Positions 10,762 through 23,760 of a stretch of DNA of 64,000 nt are shown here, in pieces. The notes below the pieces were generated by a model, which worked only from the letters and a program-made list of their open reading frames with translations, had not been told where the DNA came from and made no database searches. This DNA comes from Citrus sinensis (taxonomy: Eukaryota; Streptophyta; Magnoliopsida; Sapindales; Rutaceae), in NCBI RefSeq assembly GCF_022201045.2, contig NC_068561.1, positions 20,028,501 to 20,092,500 of the forward strand, written 5' to 3'. Positions within the stretch are counted from its first letter, which is position 1. Every line of letters starts with the position of its first letter. The position numbers and the translations under genes are program-made.

Positions 10762-13451
10762 ATGGATTTAGAAGTTATTTCGCCTTCAAGGGATTTGGTG
10801 AAATGTTGTGATTGTGGGTGTAGTTGTTCTATGATAAGTAGCTTCTCAGGGACGTGGTATCGGTCTGTGAAACGAAAATATGATGAGCTTGAGGGTGGAA
10901 AACAGTTCTATATACCTGAGTTGGATGCAGATTCAAATCCACGTGTCCAGATCGAGAATGAGTGTGCTTTATTGCGTGAAACTGTTTCTACCCAACAGCA
11001 AACCATACAGGATTTGTATACTGAGCTGGAAGAGGAACGAAATGCCTCATCTTCAGCTGCGAACGAGGCCATGTCCATGATTTTGAGGTTGCAGAGGGAG
11101 AAGGCAGAAATACAAATGGAGGCTCGGCAATTCAAGCGTTTTACAGAAGAGAAACTGGCTCATGACCAACAGGAGCTTTTTGCTTTGGAGGATTTGTTGT
11201 ATAAGCGAGAGCAGGCCCTTCAATCCCTTACATGTGAAGTGCAGGCTTATAAGCATAGGATGCTGAGCTATGGGCTCACTGAAGCAGAGGTTGAGGGTGA
11301 CAAATGTGAGAAACGCAGGATTAGTCGGCAACTGAGCCTGGTTGAGAACTTTGATGCCCAATTTGATCTACCAACATATGATTACCCACCTTTGAAATGC
11401 AACTTGAATGAGAACCCGGAGCCATTGGAAGTTGACAATGATGTTGCAGATGTTGAGAAATATGCATTTGGTGAGACCCCTCGTCATTTGAAGAATTTGG
11501 AATACAGGATCCATCAAATGGAAAGAAGTCCTAGACACTACCAGCCAGATGGGGATTTTTCTAATGGGAAGAATATACTAGAGAAGGTGATTGTCGGTCA
11601 CTCTCCTAGGCGGCCAAGACACAGCAGGAGGTTTTCCACTGATAGTTCGGGTTCATACATGGGGGTCGTTAAAGAAACAGGTTCAGATTATGGAGAATCT
11701 CCTAGGTTTAACAGTACCATAAAGAAGATGGAACAAACAGATGACTATTCTAATTTGGGAAAGATGGATAATGCATCAGATAATGGAGATGACATGAGTG
11801 ACAGAGTTTATACCATTGATTCCGTTCAGAATGGAGTACAATACAAAAGTGCTCCAGATCCTAAACCCAGCATAGGGATCTGTGAGGAGTATGTCACCAC
11901 TCCAAGAGAGTCACTGAATCAATATGATGTTCGTGATCCTGATATCAAGAAGCTGTACATGAGGCTTCAGGCCCTTGAGGCGGACAGGGAATCAATGAGA
12001 CAGGCAATTATTTCAATGCGCACGGACAAAGCACAAATGGTATTGTTGAAAGAAATTGCTCAGCATTTGTACAAGGAAATGACACCTGAAAGACAGATGC
12101 GTGTGAGAAAACCATCTATTATAGGATCCTTTTCCTTCATGTCCATTTTCAAGGTAATTTTGGTTGCACCATATGTATGAATGACCCTTTTTCTTCTTTT
12201 CTGTTGGCAAAGCATAACATTGACATTTTCAATTCCCTGTTATCTATATGTTGCATTTTAGTGTATCTTATATCCTTCACAATGATGTAACACTATCAAA
12301 TTTAGCTATTTCCCCATCTTCGTTTTTTTAAATTGACACAAACTGAATAGAATATGGAAAATTAATTGCTGTTGGGACGGTTGCTTAATTAATTGAACTG
12401 TACTTAAATAGAATTCTTTGATTATCTTGTGTTTATAGAAAACAGCAAAATTGAATGGTATTGCTTGCCTTCTTCTCATTTTTCTTTTAACAATTTCCCC
12501 TTATCTTTGCTTCTTGAGAGCATCAACAGCTGCAATTGTTGTTTTCACTCATTATTTCTTTTTTTTTTCTTTTTTTAAATTGAATTAGCCTGTTCTGTTA
12601 CAAATTCCCCTTATCTTTGCTTCTTGAGAGCATCAACAGCTGCAATTGTTGTTTTCACTCATTATTTCTTTTTCTTTTTTTTTTTTAAATTGAATTAGCC
12701 TGTTCTGTTACAAATTTACTCAGTATTTCATTGATGTTTTTATTATTTTCCTTCATCTGTGTGCTTCTTATTGGATTTTGCATCAGAATGTCATACACTG
12801 TTTTCCATTTTCATTGTTGGAATATGAATCGATGTTGGAAGCATCAATCTTTCCCTTTCCTTCATCTGTTAAATATAGTTTTTAGTACCTGAGTATTCTG
12901 TTTTTATTTATTTATTTACTTTTCATCTTTATCAATTTCTTTTGTTCAGTGGATTGCATCTTTTGTTTTCTGGAGGAGGAAAGCTCATCGAAGCAAGTAA
13001 GTAAACTATTAAGATAGTTGCTAATGAAGTTACCTCTTCTTTTTCATAATGAACAATTAATGAAAGCAAACACACACAACCAAAACACAACCTCCCCCTC
13101 CCCAGAAAAAAAAAAGGTACTTTCATAGTTTCTGGAACTCGTTTGAAGTGTTTATTACTTAATTATTAAGTATATATGGCCCAATGGCAATATTAACTCC
13201 TGGGGCACATTATCTGAGGGATTGAGCTTCATTACAATTCTGGTTTACTTCTGCAAGCACCATGGTCAACCTAACTTGGACGCTATGTTATCTGGATTGA
13301 CCTGTGGTTTTTGATCTCACTCTTTTCATACCTTTAATGTAATTGCAGGTATGCTTGTGGGTTAACAGCCAACAATGTGGGCTTGCTAATGCTTCTAGAT
13401 AAGGATCCTCGAATGAGAAAGTGGAGATGTCTTTCAAGTACGCAAGTTTGA
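10762..13451 (+). CDS. MYOB7: Myosin-binding protein with GTD-binding domain (MYOB7-like)
   Basis: Plant MYOB proteins bind the globular tail of class XI myosins through the GTD-binding domain (DUF593) and act as vesicle receptors or adaptors. Three exons join in frame: 10762-12153, 12950-12996 and 13349-13451 (1542 nt, 513 residues). Seen: a Cys-rich N-terminus (KCCDCGCSC), then the coiled-coil GTD-binding block at about residues 66-170 (NECALLRETVSTQQQTIQDL to YKHRMLSYG). A low-complexity middle follows, then a second coiled coil around 395-440, a short hydrophobic Trp/Phe-rich stretch across the exon 1-2 junction, and a C-terminus VGLLMLLDKDPRMRKWRCLS. Without the 47-nt exon 2 the frame would stop early. 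The neighbour at 15336 is JMJ22, as in Arabidopsis At5g06560/At5g06550 (from memory), which supports the orthology. Confidence 0.92.
12491..12710 (+). repeat. Two near-identical 110-bp tandem copies in MYOB7 intron 1
   Basis: Copy 1 is 12491-12600 and copy 2 is 12601-12710, with exactly the same period. They differ only at one base near the left end and in the composition of the T tract. The near identity indicates a recent duplication. Confidence 0.95.
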
Positions 13452-15335
13452 TTCAGTTCTAAAACTACCGTATCCATCTCAAGCCTTTGTTTGTAAATGT
13501 GAATGCTATGTGGATTTAGATCATGCTTTTGCCTTAAGAGTTTGCATTCTTTATCTGGGTTCCTGGTTGCTGTGGAGTTGGGTGTATTGTGCAGTTTTCT
13601 TTTGTTTCATTTTCTTCGGATTGGACACGTTCTGCTTGTTGATCGGGTAAATCATGGCTATGATATAGGCTTGCTAGGCTTGCTTGTTCATTTAAGTTTG
13701 TTGCAATTCAGCTGAAGGTACAAGTCTTCTGTCTGTCCACTCCTGTACATTACAAATTCTTGTATGATTTTTCAACGGAATATGAAATGCCTATTCTTCT
13801 CTCGCCACGACATTTCAGTTTTATCCGTAATGAATCCAAATTTTACTGCAAGGCCTTCTTGTATTTTATTTTACTGTTCTTTTAATTTCTCAACGTTATC
13901 TTCTCATCTATATATTATATTTTCTTCTTCTTCTTCTTCTTCTTCTTCTTATTATTATTATTATATATATATATATTTGCCAAGAATTACTCACTATTTT
14001 ATATTCCGAGTCCCTTGAAGCAGAATATTTGCACACAATTAATAGTTGACGATGACACTTTTGAACTGTTGCAGGGCATGCCTTGAGAATTGCATGCAGT
14101 TTTATAATAATTTGTAAAATTATACTGTTTGCATCTTGTGACATGCAGGTTGAAAGTGGTACACAGAAGAAAAGAAATTTGGCAGCATTGCTTTTAGGAT
14201 GTTTTAAGTTTGTTTGCTGGCAAGCTTAAGCTCAAAGTTTGTTCATACCTTTTTCGATTCTTTTCAAGTGTTTTGTCTTCATTCTAAACATTTGTCATAT
14301 ATTTGCGTCTCCTTAATTTCGGCTGGGCACCACCTTTTTTTCCCAGCAGCCAAATGATGAAAGCGTGAGGAAGTTTCAATGATTGTACGATTGTTGAACT
14401 TTCTTTTTCGAACTTCTATAAACCCAATTGTAGCCAACGATTTCGACTTTCAACATCAAAACAGACACTAGTACGAAGTGCTTGCTGCATGATATATATG
14501 CAACAATGTTTTATTTTACAATTAAAATTCAAATCATGGTGTGATTACTTTCTGGATTAGAGAACTAGAATTATGGACAATGTTCATAATAAAGATAGGA
14601 ATGTGAATTATTTGAGTTGATGAGATTAGGGGATGAGAATCTGTTTCCTTAAAAAGAGTTGGGAATCAAAGAGTTGCAAATCATACTTCCATTCTTCGAT
14701 CATAATCTCTAAATTGCCTCCAATTAAGTTTTCTTACTTTTGTATTTTGGTCCCTATAGAATTTATTAGAGTATTCAAAAATTTTGTAATATTTACAAAT
14801 AGATTCTTCATTATTTATTCTTAATAATAATAAGAAGAATAATAATAATCATCATCATATCATTATTGTCATTATTATCAATATTATTATTAATATTAAT
14901 TTCACAATTCTAGTTATTTATTATTGTTGTTGCTGTTATAATATATACAAATAATACTGAGTACAGTAATTAACAAAATATATTCTAGTAATTCCAAACG
15001 ATTTTAAATCCAAGAGCTTATTTTGATTTCTTATTTATTACAGTTATAGTCTATTCTGACAATCAACTGTTTCTTTAAAAGATTTGCATTGCAGTTTAAA
15101 TTTAATTAAAAGAAACAATTAAAAAATGGGGTAAAAAAGAGCAAGAAATTAGAGTTTAATTGAACATCTAAAACGTTTTCTTACCCGAGAAACCGTTCCT
15201 AGGAAACAAAGCTGTGAAACGCGTTTTTAGCATACCCCGCGACAAGGAATCCCCAAAACCCTACACCCAGTGACCGGTTCGCCCTCAATCTTCTGCATCA
15301 GCCGTCAGCAGCACCACCACCACTAAACCTCTACA
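13452..15335. other. MYOB7 3' flank and JMJ22 upstream region, with microsatellites
   Basis: No protein gene is seen. The left part is probably the MYOB7 3' UTR, possibly with a 3' UTR intron. A compound microsatellite lies at 13922-13976 (TTC, then ATT, then AT units). AAT/ATT-rich simple sequence runs from 14820 to 14960. The JMJ22 5' UTR probably begins near 15230-15300, where the composition becomes GC-richer and an AAACCCTA-like telo motif occurs (about 15257). Confidence 0.6.
13922..13976. repeat. Compound microsatellite (TTC)n(ATT)n(AT)n
   Basis: About nine TTC units are followed directly by ATT and AT units. Directly visible; copy number is likely polymorphic. Confidence 0.95.
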
Positions 15336-17637
15336 ATGCTGAACTGCAGAAGCTTGCTATCTCGAGCCATAAAGAAAAAGAAAAAGCTCAAAAACAAAAA
15401 CAAAAGCAAACTCAGAAAAAGAACCATAAAATCCTTTTCCAGAAAACAAGAACTTCCACAACCAGAAGAACTTGAAGCCATAGAAGAAGAAACAGAAGAA
15501 GAAGGAGGAGGAGGAGGATACAATCTCAAATCCTCAGCTCCATCAAACACTCATGGGGTTCAGCCACTTGGCAATCTGTATTTCAATCCAGGCTCGGTCA
15601 ACTCAAGAAACACTGGCTTAGGTAATCTCCAAACACTAACTGATGAGCTTGTTATTGACGTTTTAGGATTTCTGGATGCCACCCAATTAGGGGTTTTAGC
15701 TACTGTGAGTAAATCTTTCTATGTTTTTGCCAACCATGAACCACTGTGGAGGAATCTTGCTTTGGATAACCTAAAAGGCGAGTTTATGTTCAATGGGTCA
15801 TGGAAATCTACATTTGTTAGTGCTTGTTACCCTTCATTTGATGTTGGAAAAGTTAATGTTGATGGTTGTTTGAGAGTTAGAGATTTTTATTCTGATTATT
15901 TGTTTCAGAGTTGGTTATGTGCTAATCTTGAAATGAAACCTGAATGGCTTGAGAGGGACAATATTGCTAGAAAGAAATGTATTTCTGTTGAAGAATTTGT
16001 GTCGAGTTTTGAGGAACCAAATAAGCCAGTATTGCTGGAAGGTTGTTTGGATAATTGGGCTGCATTGAAAAAATGGGATAGAGATTATTTGGTGAATGTG
16101 TGTGGTGATGTTCGGTTTGCTGTTGGACCAGTAGAGATGAAGCTTGAGGACTATCTTAGATATTCGGACTCAGTGAGAGAAGAAAGACCATTGTATTTGT
16201 TTGACCCGAAGTTTGCTGATAAAGTTCCTACTTTGGGTGAGGAGTATGAGGTTCCAGTGTATTTCCGAGAGGATTTGTTTAGTGTTTTAGGCAATGAGAG
16301 GCCAGATTATAGGTGGGTTATAATTGGACCAGCTGGGTCTGGTTCATCATTCCACATTGATCCAAATTCAACATCAGCTTGGAATGCAATCATCAAAGGT
16401 TCTAAGAAATGGATTTTGTTTCCACCAGATGTAGTTCCACCTGGGGTGCACCCAAGCTCTGATGGAGCGGAGGTTGCATGCCCTGTTTCCATAATGGAAT
16501 GGTTCATGAACTTCTATGGTGCCACGAAGAATTGGAAAAAGAGACCAATTGAATGCATCTGTAAGGCCGGGGAGGTTATCTTTATTCCTAATGGATGGTG
16601 GCATTTGGTGATCAACCTGGAGGAGTCCATTGCTATCACACAGAACTATGTTAGCAGGTTTGGTTCTCCTATATCTTAATTTTTGCACCAACTTGCGAAG
16701 TTTAAATATCTTCTTTAGAGTGAAATTCAATTTTCCATGAACGGGCTAAATTGGTTGAATATAGTTCATTTGAGTCTGTGGAAAGATGGGTTCTTAAGAG
16801 GGTAACCTGTCAGTTGATAATTAGAAATATGAATAATGCAGTAATAAATTACTTACTCACTTTGCTCAATAATCATTGTACGCTGAAGTCAACATGGCCA
16901 AAAAAGTTGTCTAGTTTTGGACTTCAGGTAAGCATTGAGATTGGGGTAATTATAGAAAAGATGGGGAAAGAGATGCAACGGTTTACTATTAGGCAAGTAG
17001 ATACAATCTGGTAATGGTAACAGGATTTGTTATTATTGAGTCCGTAAGTCAAGGAAACAAAGGGTGCTAACTTCCTAAATTCTTAGAATGGTAGCAGGGA
17101 GGTCATTTTCTTTCTGTTTGAGGGCCATATTTATAGTCAGAAATTTTGAGGATAAGATGAATCATATCTTAAGGTATCAGCGATATGGAATCAGCATGAA
17201 CATGTCTTTACTAGATGCCTACCCTGCCATTATTTTGCTTAGGCAAATGAAAGTAACGTGAAAAGCTCTCAATTAAAATCCTATATTTTCTTGATATTTC
17301 TATGGCCTTATGTCATGCAGGAGCAATCATCAGTTCATAACATTCATGACTTTGGGGGCTGAAAATAATTTTCATATATTTGGTTCTGTATTGCAGGAGA
17401 AATTTGTTAAATGTCCTGGATTTTCTCAAGAGACCAAATGCTAGCACACTTGTATCTGGCACAAGAGACCGAATTAATTTGCATGACAAGTTCAAGAATA
17501 CTATTGAGATCACTTTCCCTGGAGCTATAGATCAGTTGGTCCAGGAAGCGGAGGAGAAGAAGGCTCAAGAGAAAAAGCTTTCTTTCTGGGATTCAGTATC
17601 AGACTCCAAGGTGGGTGCTTTCAAGTTCTCTTTTTAA
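15336..17637 (+). CDS. JMJ22: F-box/JmjC oxygenase, JMJ22 type
   Basis: JMJD6-like 2-oxoglutarate/Fe(II) oxygenase. In Arabidopsis JMJ22 is reported as a histone arginine demethylase promoting light-driven seed germination with JMJ20 (from memory). Two exons, 15336-16657 and 17397-17637, give 520 residues. Order: Lys-rich N-terminus (KKKKKLKNKNKSK), acidic stretch with a Gly run near 48-61, F-box at about 97-143 (LTDELVIDVLGFLDATQLGV), then JmjC from about 215. Iron ligands are visible: H340 and D342 in SSFHIDPNS, and H423 in PNGWWHLVINLE. Lys357/358 in GSKKWILFPP is placed to hold 2-oxoglutarate. The C-terminus is WDSVSDSKVGAFKFSF. It lacks the kinase-like C-terminal domain of JMJ21, and the MYOB7 neighbour supports JMJ22 over JMJ21. 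The catalytic set looks intact. Confidence 0.94.
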
Positions 17638-18616
17638 AGCACCCATGAAAGTTGTAAGAGAGTAATGAAGCAGGAACTTCCACGAAGAAATGAACCACTT
17701 CTAAACAATTTTGAATTTGATTGATTAAATTATTTATTCAATTGTAGTTTCATGACAGTCTTCATGCTCTGATATTTCCGTAGCTTAGTGATTTTAGTTA
17801 TGACAAGAAAAATATAGACTTTTCATATACCAAAACTCTGTTTGGAGGGAATTTAGTGGAAGGATTTTGGTAGTGAGGTAGTGCTAGTTCTTTTACCTAT
17901 ATTCTGAATAAATTTGTCGTGGTTTGAAATCTGATTAGGATTTAATGTGGCTAGCCAACATATGAGCCGGTGGGTATTTCTCAACAAAAGTAACACGAAT
18001 AGGTTGAACTGGATTCCTGCAACTCATCTATGGCCGTAAGTAAGAGTACATACCACCATTAACGAGTTTTTGCTTTGCTGCCAGTTGCCTAATCAGTTTA
18101 TACACCAATCTCACAATAGCATCTTCTCCCAAATTCAAAACCTTAATCTCTTTATCCACAACATTCATCCAAGGATTTTCCAGAAGTGAAGACTCATCGG
18201 TGGCATTTTCCATATCCCTATTTCACAAAAAGCTAATGTTTGGGTCATTGACTGAGTTGAGTGATATATTCGAAGATAATTAAACACAGTTCTAAAATGC
18301 ACTGAAAAACTTCAAATAGTATTAACTCTTAAAACAAGAAAAGCCCAAATATCTTTGGATTTTGGAAATTGGAAGCTTCTATCGAGACTCCAGTTTTATA
18401 GCATGGAAAATTAATCTTGAATCTTAGAACACTTCCGAAGGCAAGAAACAAAACAAATTTTACCATGGCATTAATCAATGACAATCTGTTTGAATAAGAT
18501 AATATAAGGACATGGGCCATGAAGGGAGGATTAAGGGTTCAAATCAGATCACAAAATGATATAGTGAGCACAACTTCCTCATTGTTGCATCTCCATCACA
18601 GATAGGAAAGAGTAGA
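17638..18616. other. Tail-to-tail spacer between JMJ22 and the DONSON gene
   Basis: Should contain both 3' UTRs. A 61-codon minus-strand frame (18028-18213) has ordinary-looking amino acid usage but no motif I recognise and no visible exon partners. I do not call it a gene. Confidence 0.5.
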
Positions 18617-21600
18617 TCATACAGGACAGAGAGAAGCTGTATATGAACCATTACAGTGTTCCAAGCCTTTCAAGAAACCTGAACGCATGTGAGGACTAAT
18701 GACAGCATCTGGAATTCCAAAAGCTGGGATGATTGACTGCAAGCCTTCACCATCTGTGGTTTGAGCATCAGATTTGTCACTAACTGCCCCGAGTGCAACA
18801 TTCAAGCCAACTGAGGTACGCTCTGTCGTAAGGCTGAAAACCACCCAATTTAAATCAGTACCAATGATGGAAGTAGTGCTCATGCGTTGATAAGACTTAC
18901 AAGCCAAAGTAAAAATAACGTAAGAAATACATTGTTTATCTGAATTATATCTGGAATCTCCTTTAAGAGGAGGGAACAGAAGAGAAAAGCTGTCCCATAT
19001 TGCTCAGGTATAAAGTCAGTAATACAAGGGAGCTTGCGCGAAATTGAAAGGACATAAATGGATTCATAAAAATTAATTATTAGGTTTGCCTCCCCTTGAT
19101 ATGCTCTGGTTCACCAAGATACTAGGTTCTGCTTCAGGAAAAACGTAATGTTCCAAAACACAGATTGGATCATCACTTAAAAATCTGAAATGCTGAAGAC
19201 AGAACTTACTGTACCTTGCCTCAAAGTTCCTCCCTTCAGAGCCCATGAGTGAACATATATTGCAGATAATCCACGGTGGAAGACATGTACCCTTAATTTC
19301 AATGCTGCAGCAGAAACCCAGAGATGAATTATGAGTGGTTTCGGAATCTTTTGCAATAGATCCTTTAGGAAGAGCAGCAATTTGGTCAGATCTCTTCATC
19401 TCCATACAGGTAACCTGCAAAGTTAGAAAGAAAAAAGAACAAAGGGGGAAGATGCTAAAATACTTTTCTCGTCAATTGGCAGCAAGAAAATTGACACTTT
19501 TAGACCGATTGAGTTTTCCACAAAATGATGCGTATTTTACATTGCAAGGCAGGGAAAGTGCAAGAATATGTGAAACAACAAATCAAATTTTCTGACAGGA
19601 AAAAGGGCTGTAAACTGTGGCAAGAATAATTTTGCTCTAAAGAAATGATATAACAAAAAGTTCATGTTACCAACCTCTGGGGCAGAAAGAGTTGCATTTT
19701 GGAATGGCACAGGTGAATACAGCACGGGAACATCTGAAGCAGTCAAAAAAGTCAAGAAAGATCTGAAGAAAATCACAAAAAGGAAATCAGATACAAATGA
19801 GAATAGAAGAATGTACCCTGTCAATTTTATCTTTACAATCTGAAAACATATATGTACTCACCTATAATTTAATAAAAAATCATATAAAGCATGTACGTTC
19901 TTATTATCACTGAATGCCAGCAAAGATTGGGAAGTATTATCAATGTCAGACAAAGAACTTGACCGTCGAGTCTGCATAGATTTCAATGAGAAGTGATGAT
20001 GAATCCCCAAGGACAAGGGACAATCTCAACGGAAATAATGTAAAAAACTATCGGATACTCTCACTGAATAATGAACAGTGCTAACTATGAAAAGAATAGG
20101 CATAAACCTGGCCTAGATTATGCTTCTCGATTTCTGAGAGCTCGACCAGATCTTCCGTGGTGATTTGTTCGACTTTAGACCGGCAAAGAGGCATAGAGAA
20201 ACAAACATCCTAACACCAAAAAAAAAAAAAAAGCATCAGACATGTGAATCTAACAGCCCAAGTGGGTCCTACTTCACAATCAGCAATGCAGTGATCAATA
20301 TCCACAATCCTAATTCAAATTTGGATGTTAAGCAATTAGCAAACATGATCAGGGATCTGATTTATAAACTAAGTCACATGCATTATTTCAAGGACTAAGC
20401 CAGATTCAGGATTATGATATATAAAGTAAGCACGTTTCACAACAATAACTTTCACATTGAGATTGTCTATTAAGGATCTAAAAGCAACCTCAGTTTCATC
20501 TTACATGTTCTTTTAGTGAAGACCTCAAGCCTCTGGTTGACTGGGAAATATATGCATAGCATGACTGCTGGTTTGTCCCCAAGCCATCAGCACCGATGAA
20601 CATAACCACAAAATATGAAGTACAAACTAGAACATCTCAAAAAAAGTAGCATATTAATCGGTAGTTTTATAACAAGATATCAAAAGGTAAAAGGATCCTT
20701 TATAGGACTGCAAAAATAAATCCATCACTTACCATAAAAGATATTGCAAACTTTCTTCCTAAGCATGTAGTAAAGACTTCGAAATGATTCTTCCCATGCA
20801 AGTTGCCGTTTTCTTAAGAAATCCATCTCCACTGAATAAAATGGGTATAAGTCTATTACAAAACTTAAAAAATGAGAGAGGAAGGACCTAAGAATCTTGT
20901 TTAAATAAAGATTTCATTGAACAAACCTCCCTCTGTTGCTGATGAGGTCAATATGGATATGAGAGAAGGTGGCAGGGAAGATTGAGGGTAAACCCATGAA
21001 TGCAAGGCCTTAGGACTTAAGATTTGGGAAGCCAATGTAATCCCTGAGCTGTTGCTATCATCAGCATAACCAGAATGGGATGTGGACTGTGGCAAACCAT
21101 TGTAGACACAACTCATGATTGACCTATGAATCCTGAAAAGCCAGACCAGTTAAGAAAAGTTAAGTCCACAAGTAAGAATTTGATCTGACAATGTGAACAA
21201 ACAAGGAACAAGAACATAGTGAGTGTGGAATGGAAGTACATGTAAATTGATAGTTAACAAGCTGTTAAAAAGAAGTTTTTCAGCAAGTTTTAGTTCATAA
21301 AAATATGGCACTGGCATCTTGGTCAGGACATTCACAAATTGGACCAATTCCAGGTAATGATGTTACATACTGGAAAAATAAATAAAAAAGAAGAAAACAG
21401 CTTCAAATGTGTGTACTCACCAACTCACAGACGAAGAAGAAACCACTCGCATGTAAGTTTTCAGGGTAAAATCCAGAGGAACCTTTTGGCCAGGAATATG
21501 GAATTCAGATCGAAAATTGCCCGAATAGGTTGATGAAGGATCATCTAATCTCTCAGAAGAACTAGAAGGTAAATCAGGAGCAGGTTCACAGGCAACCAGT

Positions 21601-22632
21601 CCTTTTAGTGCTTTATCCTATAATAGAAAACGATGATCAATGATAAACACATATATTATTTAAGCAGTTAGGACAGCAAATTTCGCTAACAAAAAGCATA
21701 CCATGTCCACAGTAGCCAGGCCAAATGATCTTTCACTACCCTGCGAAAGTTCAGTAACACTACGGAATGTACTTTGACTACACTTTTCAATAATTTGACG
21801 AGCTTCCAACACACCATCTTTGGAAGCTTCAGCTGACGCAACATTATTACCAGGACTGCAGCGAGAGAAAGACATGGAATCAAAATAAACAAATATAAAA
21901 ATAAGACTTCACGTAATATAACCAGTTTAGCCTGCAGCAGATGCATACAGTGAGTGTTGATCTCCTTTCTTTGCAGCAATATTTGAAAGCAGAGAAAGAT
22001 TCTTCAGGCTGCCAGGCCGCTCATTTGAACTATTTTCCTGCTTGCACATAAATTGAACCGAACAAATAAATAAAACACTTATGCATATATCAACTATGTC
22101 AAAGTGCATTAGGAAACTGTAAAGTTAAATCAACATGGAATACCTTAGCATTTTCTTTCCCTGAAAGCATCCTAAACCTGGATTTTTTGACGGGATAAAC
22201 TTCATCCATACGGGTGTCAATGTATCTCGGATTACGCGATAATTCTGATTTCTTTAGCCCATTACCCACTTCACTATTGTTACCACAGAAAGACAAATAT
22301 CAATATTTCAGCTACCACCTTAAAACAACAAAACAAAAAAACAAAAAAACAAAAAGGAAGTTGTGGAAGGTTTTACCTTGTAGAACCAAACAAAGCCGCC
22401 GGAGATTCATCTACAAGCTCTGTAACTTTTTTCTGCTTCAACTGCTCCCCCTGTTATGCAAACAAACATGAAATTGTGATTCTACAAAGTTCGTGAATTC
22501 AGAAAACTTGGTGTGAATCAAGAAACCTACTCGAAGCTCCGATGGTGTCTTCCTTTTGACAGTCAGGCCCATCTTATGAGAACCTCCGACCATTTGAAGA
22601 GAATTGGAAGGAGCAGCAGCAACCTTCGCCAT
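18617..22632 (-). CDS. DONSON: DONSON homologue (replication fork/CMG assembly factor)
   Basis: DONSON-family protein; animal DONSON helps load the CMG helicase and stabilise replication forks. The Arabidopsis homologue is, from memory, EMB2423, needed for embryo development. Fourteen minus-strand exons join in one frame: 22531-22632, 22377-22450, 22144-22273, 21949-22037, 21702-21855, 21421-21617, 20927-21132, 20733-20831, 20505-20626, 20108-20209, 19862-19971, 19675-19762, 19215-19414, 18617-18833 (1890 nt, 629 residues). Family landmarks: VPLDFTLKTYMRVVSSSSVS, then WEESFRSLYYMLRKKVCNIF running into YVCTSYFVVMF across a splice, STRGLRSSLKEH, and VPVLYSPVPFQNATL. The tail is FGIPDAVISPHMRSGFLKGL. 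The N-terminal 200 residues are polar and less conserved. Exon 4 ends at a GTATGC donor (21949); reading on to the nearby GCAG|GC would break frame. Confidence 0.9.
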
Positions 22633-23319
22633 ATTGTGAAACTTAAAGATTACAAGTGAGACGCTTTACCAATGGATTCGGCCAATACAATTAACTTAAG
22701 CATTCTGCCAAAAGATCGAATTCGATTTGCCCTAAAAATGACGAAATTAGGGCAAAATCGTCAAGAATGAGAGAGGGAGATGTATAAAGGGAGAAACGAT
22801 GTCATTAATCAAATTAGGGCCAAAAAAACATTACGAAGAGAGTGTGTGAGATGCAGAAAGTGAGAAGCGGAGAAATCGCGGTGAAAAGTGTGGATTTTTG
22901 AGTGTTTTGGTTTTGAAACAAATTTGATTTCCCTCCTCTCATTGACGCCGTTAGCTTTCCGTTAACTTTCCGTGTGTGTTGACAGATTGACGACCCTTAA
23001 GCAGCAATGGTTTTAGTTTTAGAGCGAATTGTTCTTCTGTATACTCGCCAAGACGGATCGACACGTGTTCGTGCTCATAACTTGGTCCGAGAACCAGGTC
23101 CATGCCTTTGACTTTGAGGGGAATAAAATCAACAAACGACAAGTCGGTTTGGCATTCCACTCAATTATGAATCAGATTGGTTTTGGTACCTACCAATTAA
23201 CTAAGATGATATTGTTTGAGTAGGTAAAAAGGGGACAATAAAGTACGGTTACTATGTTACATCGTCGTACATTTAATTTAAAGTTGTATTAAATAGTGAT
23301 ACGATCGAAAGAACGTTGA
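22633..23319. other. DONSON upstream region
   Basis: The presumed promoter and 5' UTR of the minus-strand DONSON gene, up to the transposon end. No other gene is seen; small frames on both strands here lack motifs. Confidence 0.5.
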
Positions 23320-23467
23320 GAGAAACGACAACTTTGACTGCCTTTTTACTTCTCTCTTTCTCTCAATGAGCTAAACAATTTTTAACATTAAAATAAAAAA
23401 AGTGGAAATTGATAAAAAAAAAGTTAAAATATAAAAAAAAAGTGACATCACTATTTCTCTATGCCTC

Positions 23468-23760
23468 TTGATCATCGCTGACTCTCCCTCTTTCACTCCA
23501 GATCATCATCGCTCCCATCCTCCACCAAATCATCGCTGACTCTCTTGCTATGCCTCCAAATCGTTGCTGACTCTCTCTCCCTTACTCTAGATCATCATAG
23601 CTCCCCATCATCCTTCCACTAGATCGTCATTGACTCTCTCTCCTTCACTCTAGATTATTGTCGCTCCCATCACTCCTCCACCAGATCATCTCTCCTCAGC
23701 ACTCCTCCAGATCGTCGATCTCTAGCACTCCTTCAGATCATCGCTTTGGCCTCACTCACC
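23468..23760. repeat. Subterminal degenerate direct repeats
   Basis: Inside the left end of the Mutator-like element, short modules recur 4-6 times in a C/T-rich background: GATCATC or GATCGTC, CTGACTCTC, and CACTCCTCCA or similar. The CTGACTCTC-type module is near 23478, 23537, 23567 and 23630. Subterminal arrays like this often bind transposase. Confidence 0.7.

Noticed and set aside
15323-15550. Minus-strand frame rich in Pro and Ser
   Set aside because: Antisense of the Lys/Glu-rich JMJ22 N-terminus; composition artefact.
18028-18213. 61-codon minus-strand frame between JMJ22 and the DONSON gene, with normal-looking amino acid usage
   Set aside because: No motif, no exon partners and a position inside the two genes' 3' flanks; could be a relic but nothing supports a call.
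21926-21948. GC-AG donor for DONSON exon 4 at the GCAG|GC position
   Set aside because: Would shift the frame into the next exon; the GTATGC donor after 21949 keeps the frame and gives a continuous protein.
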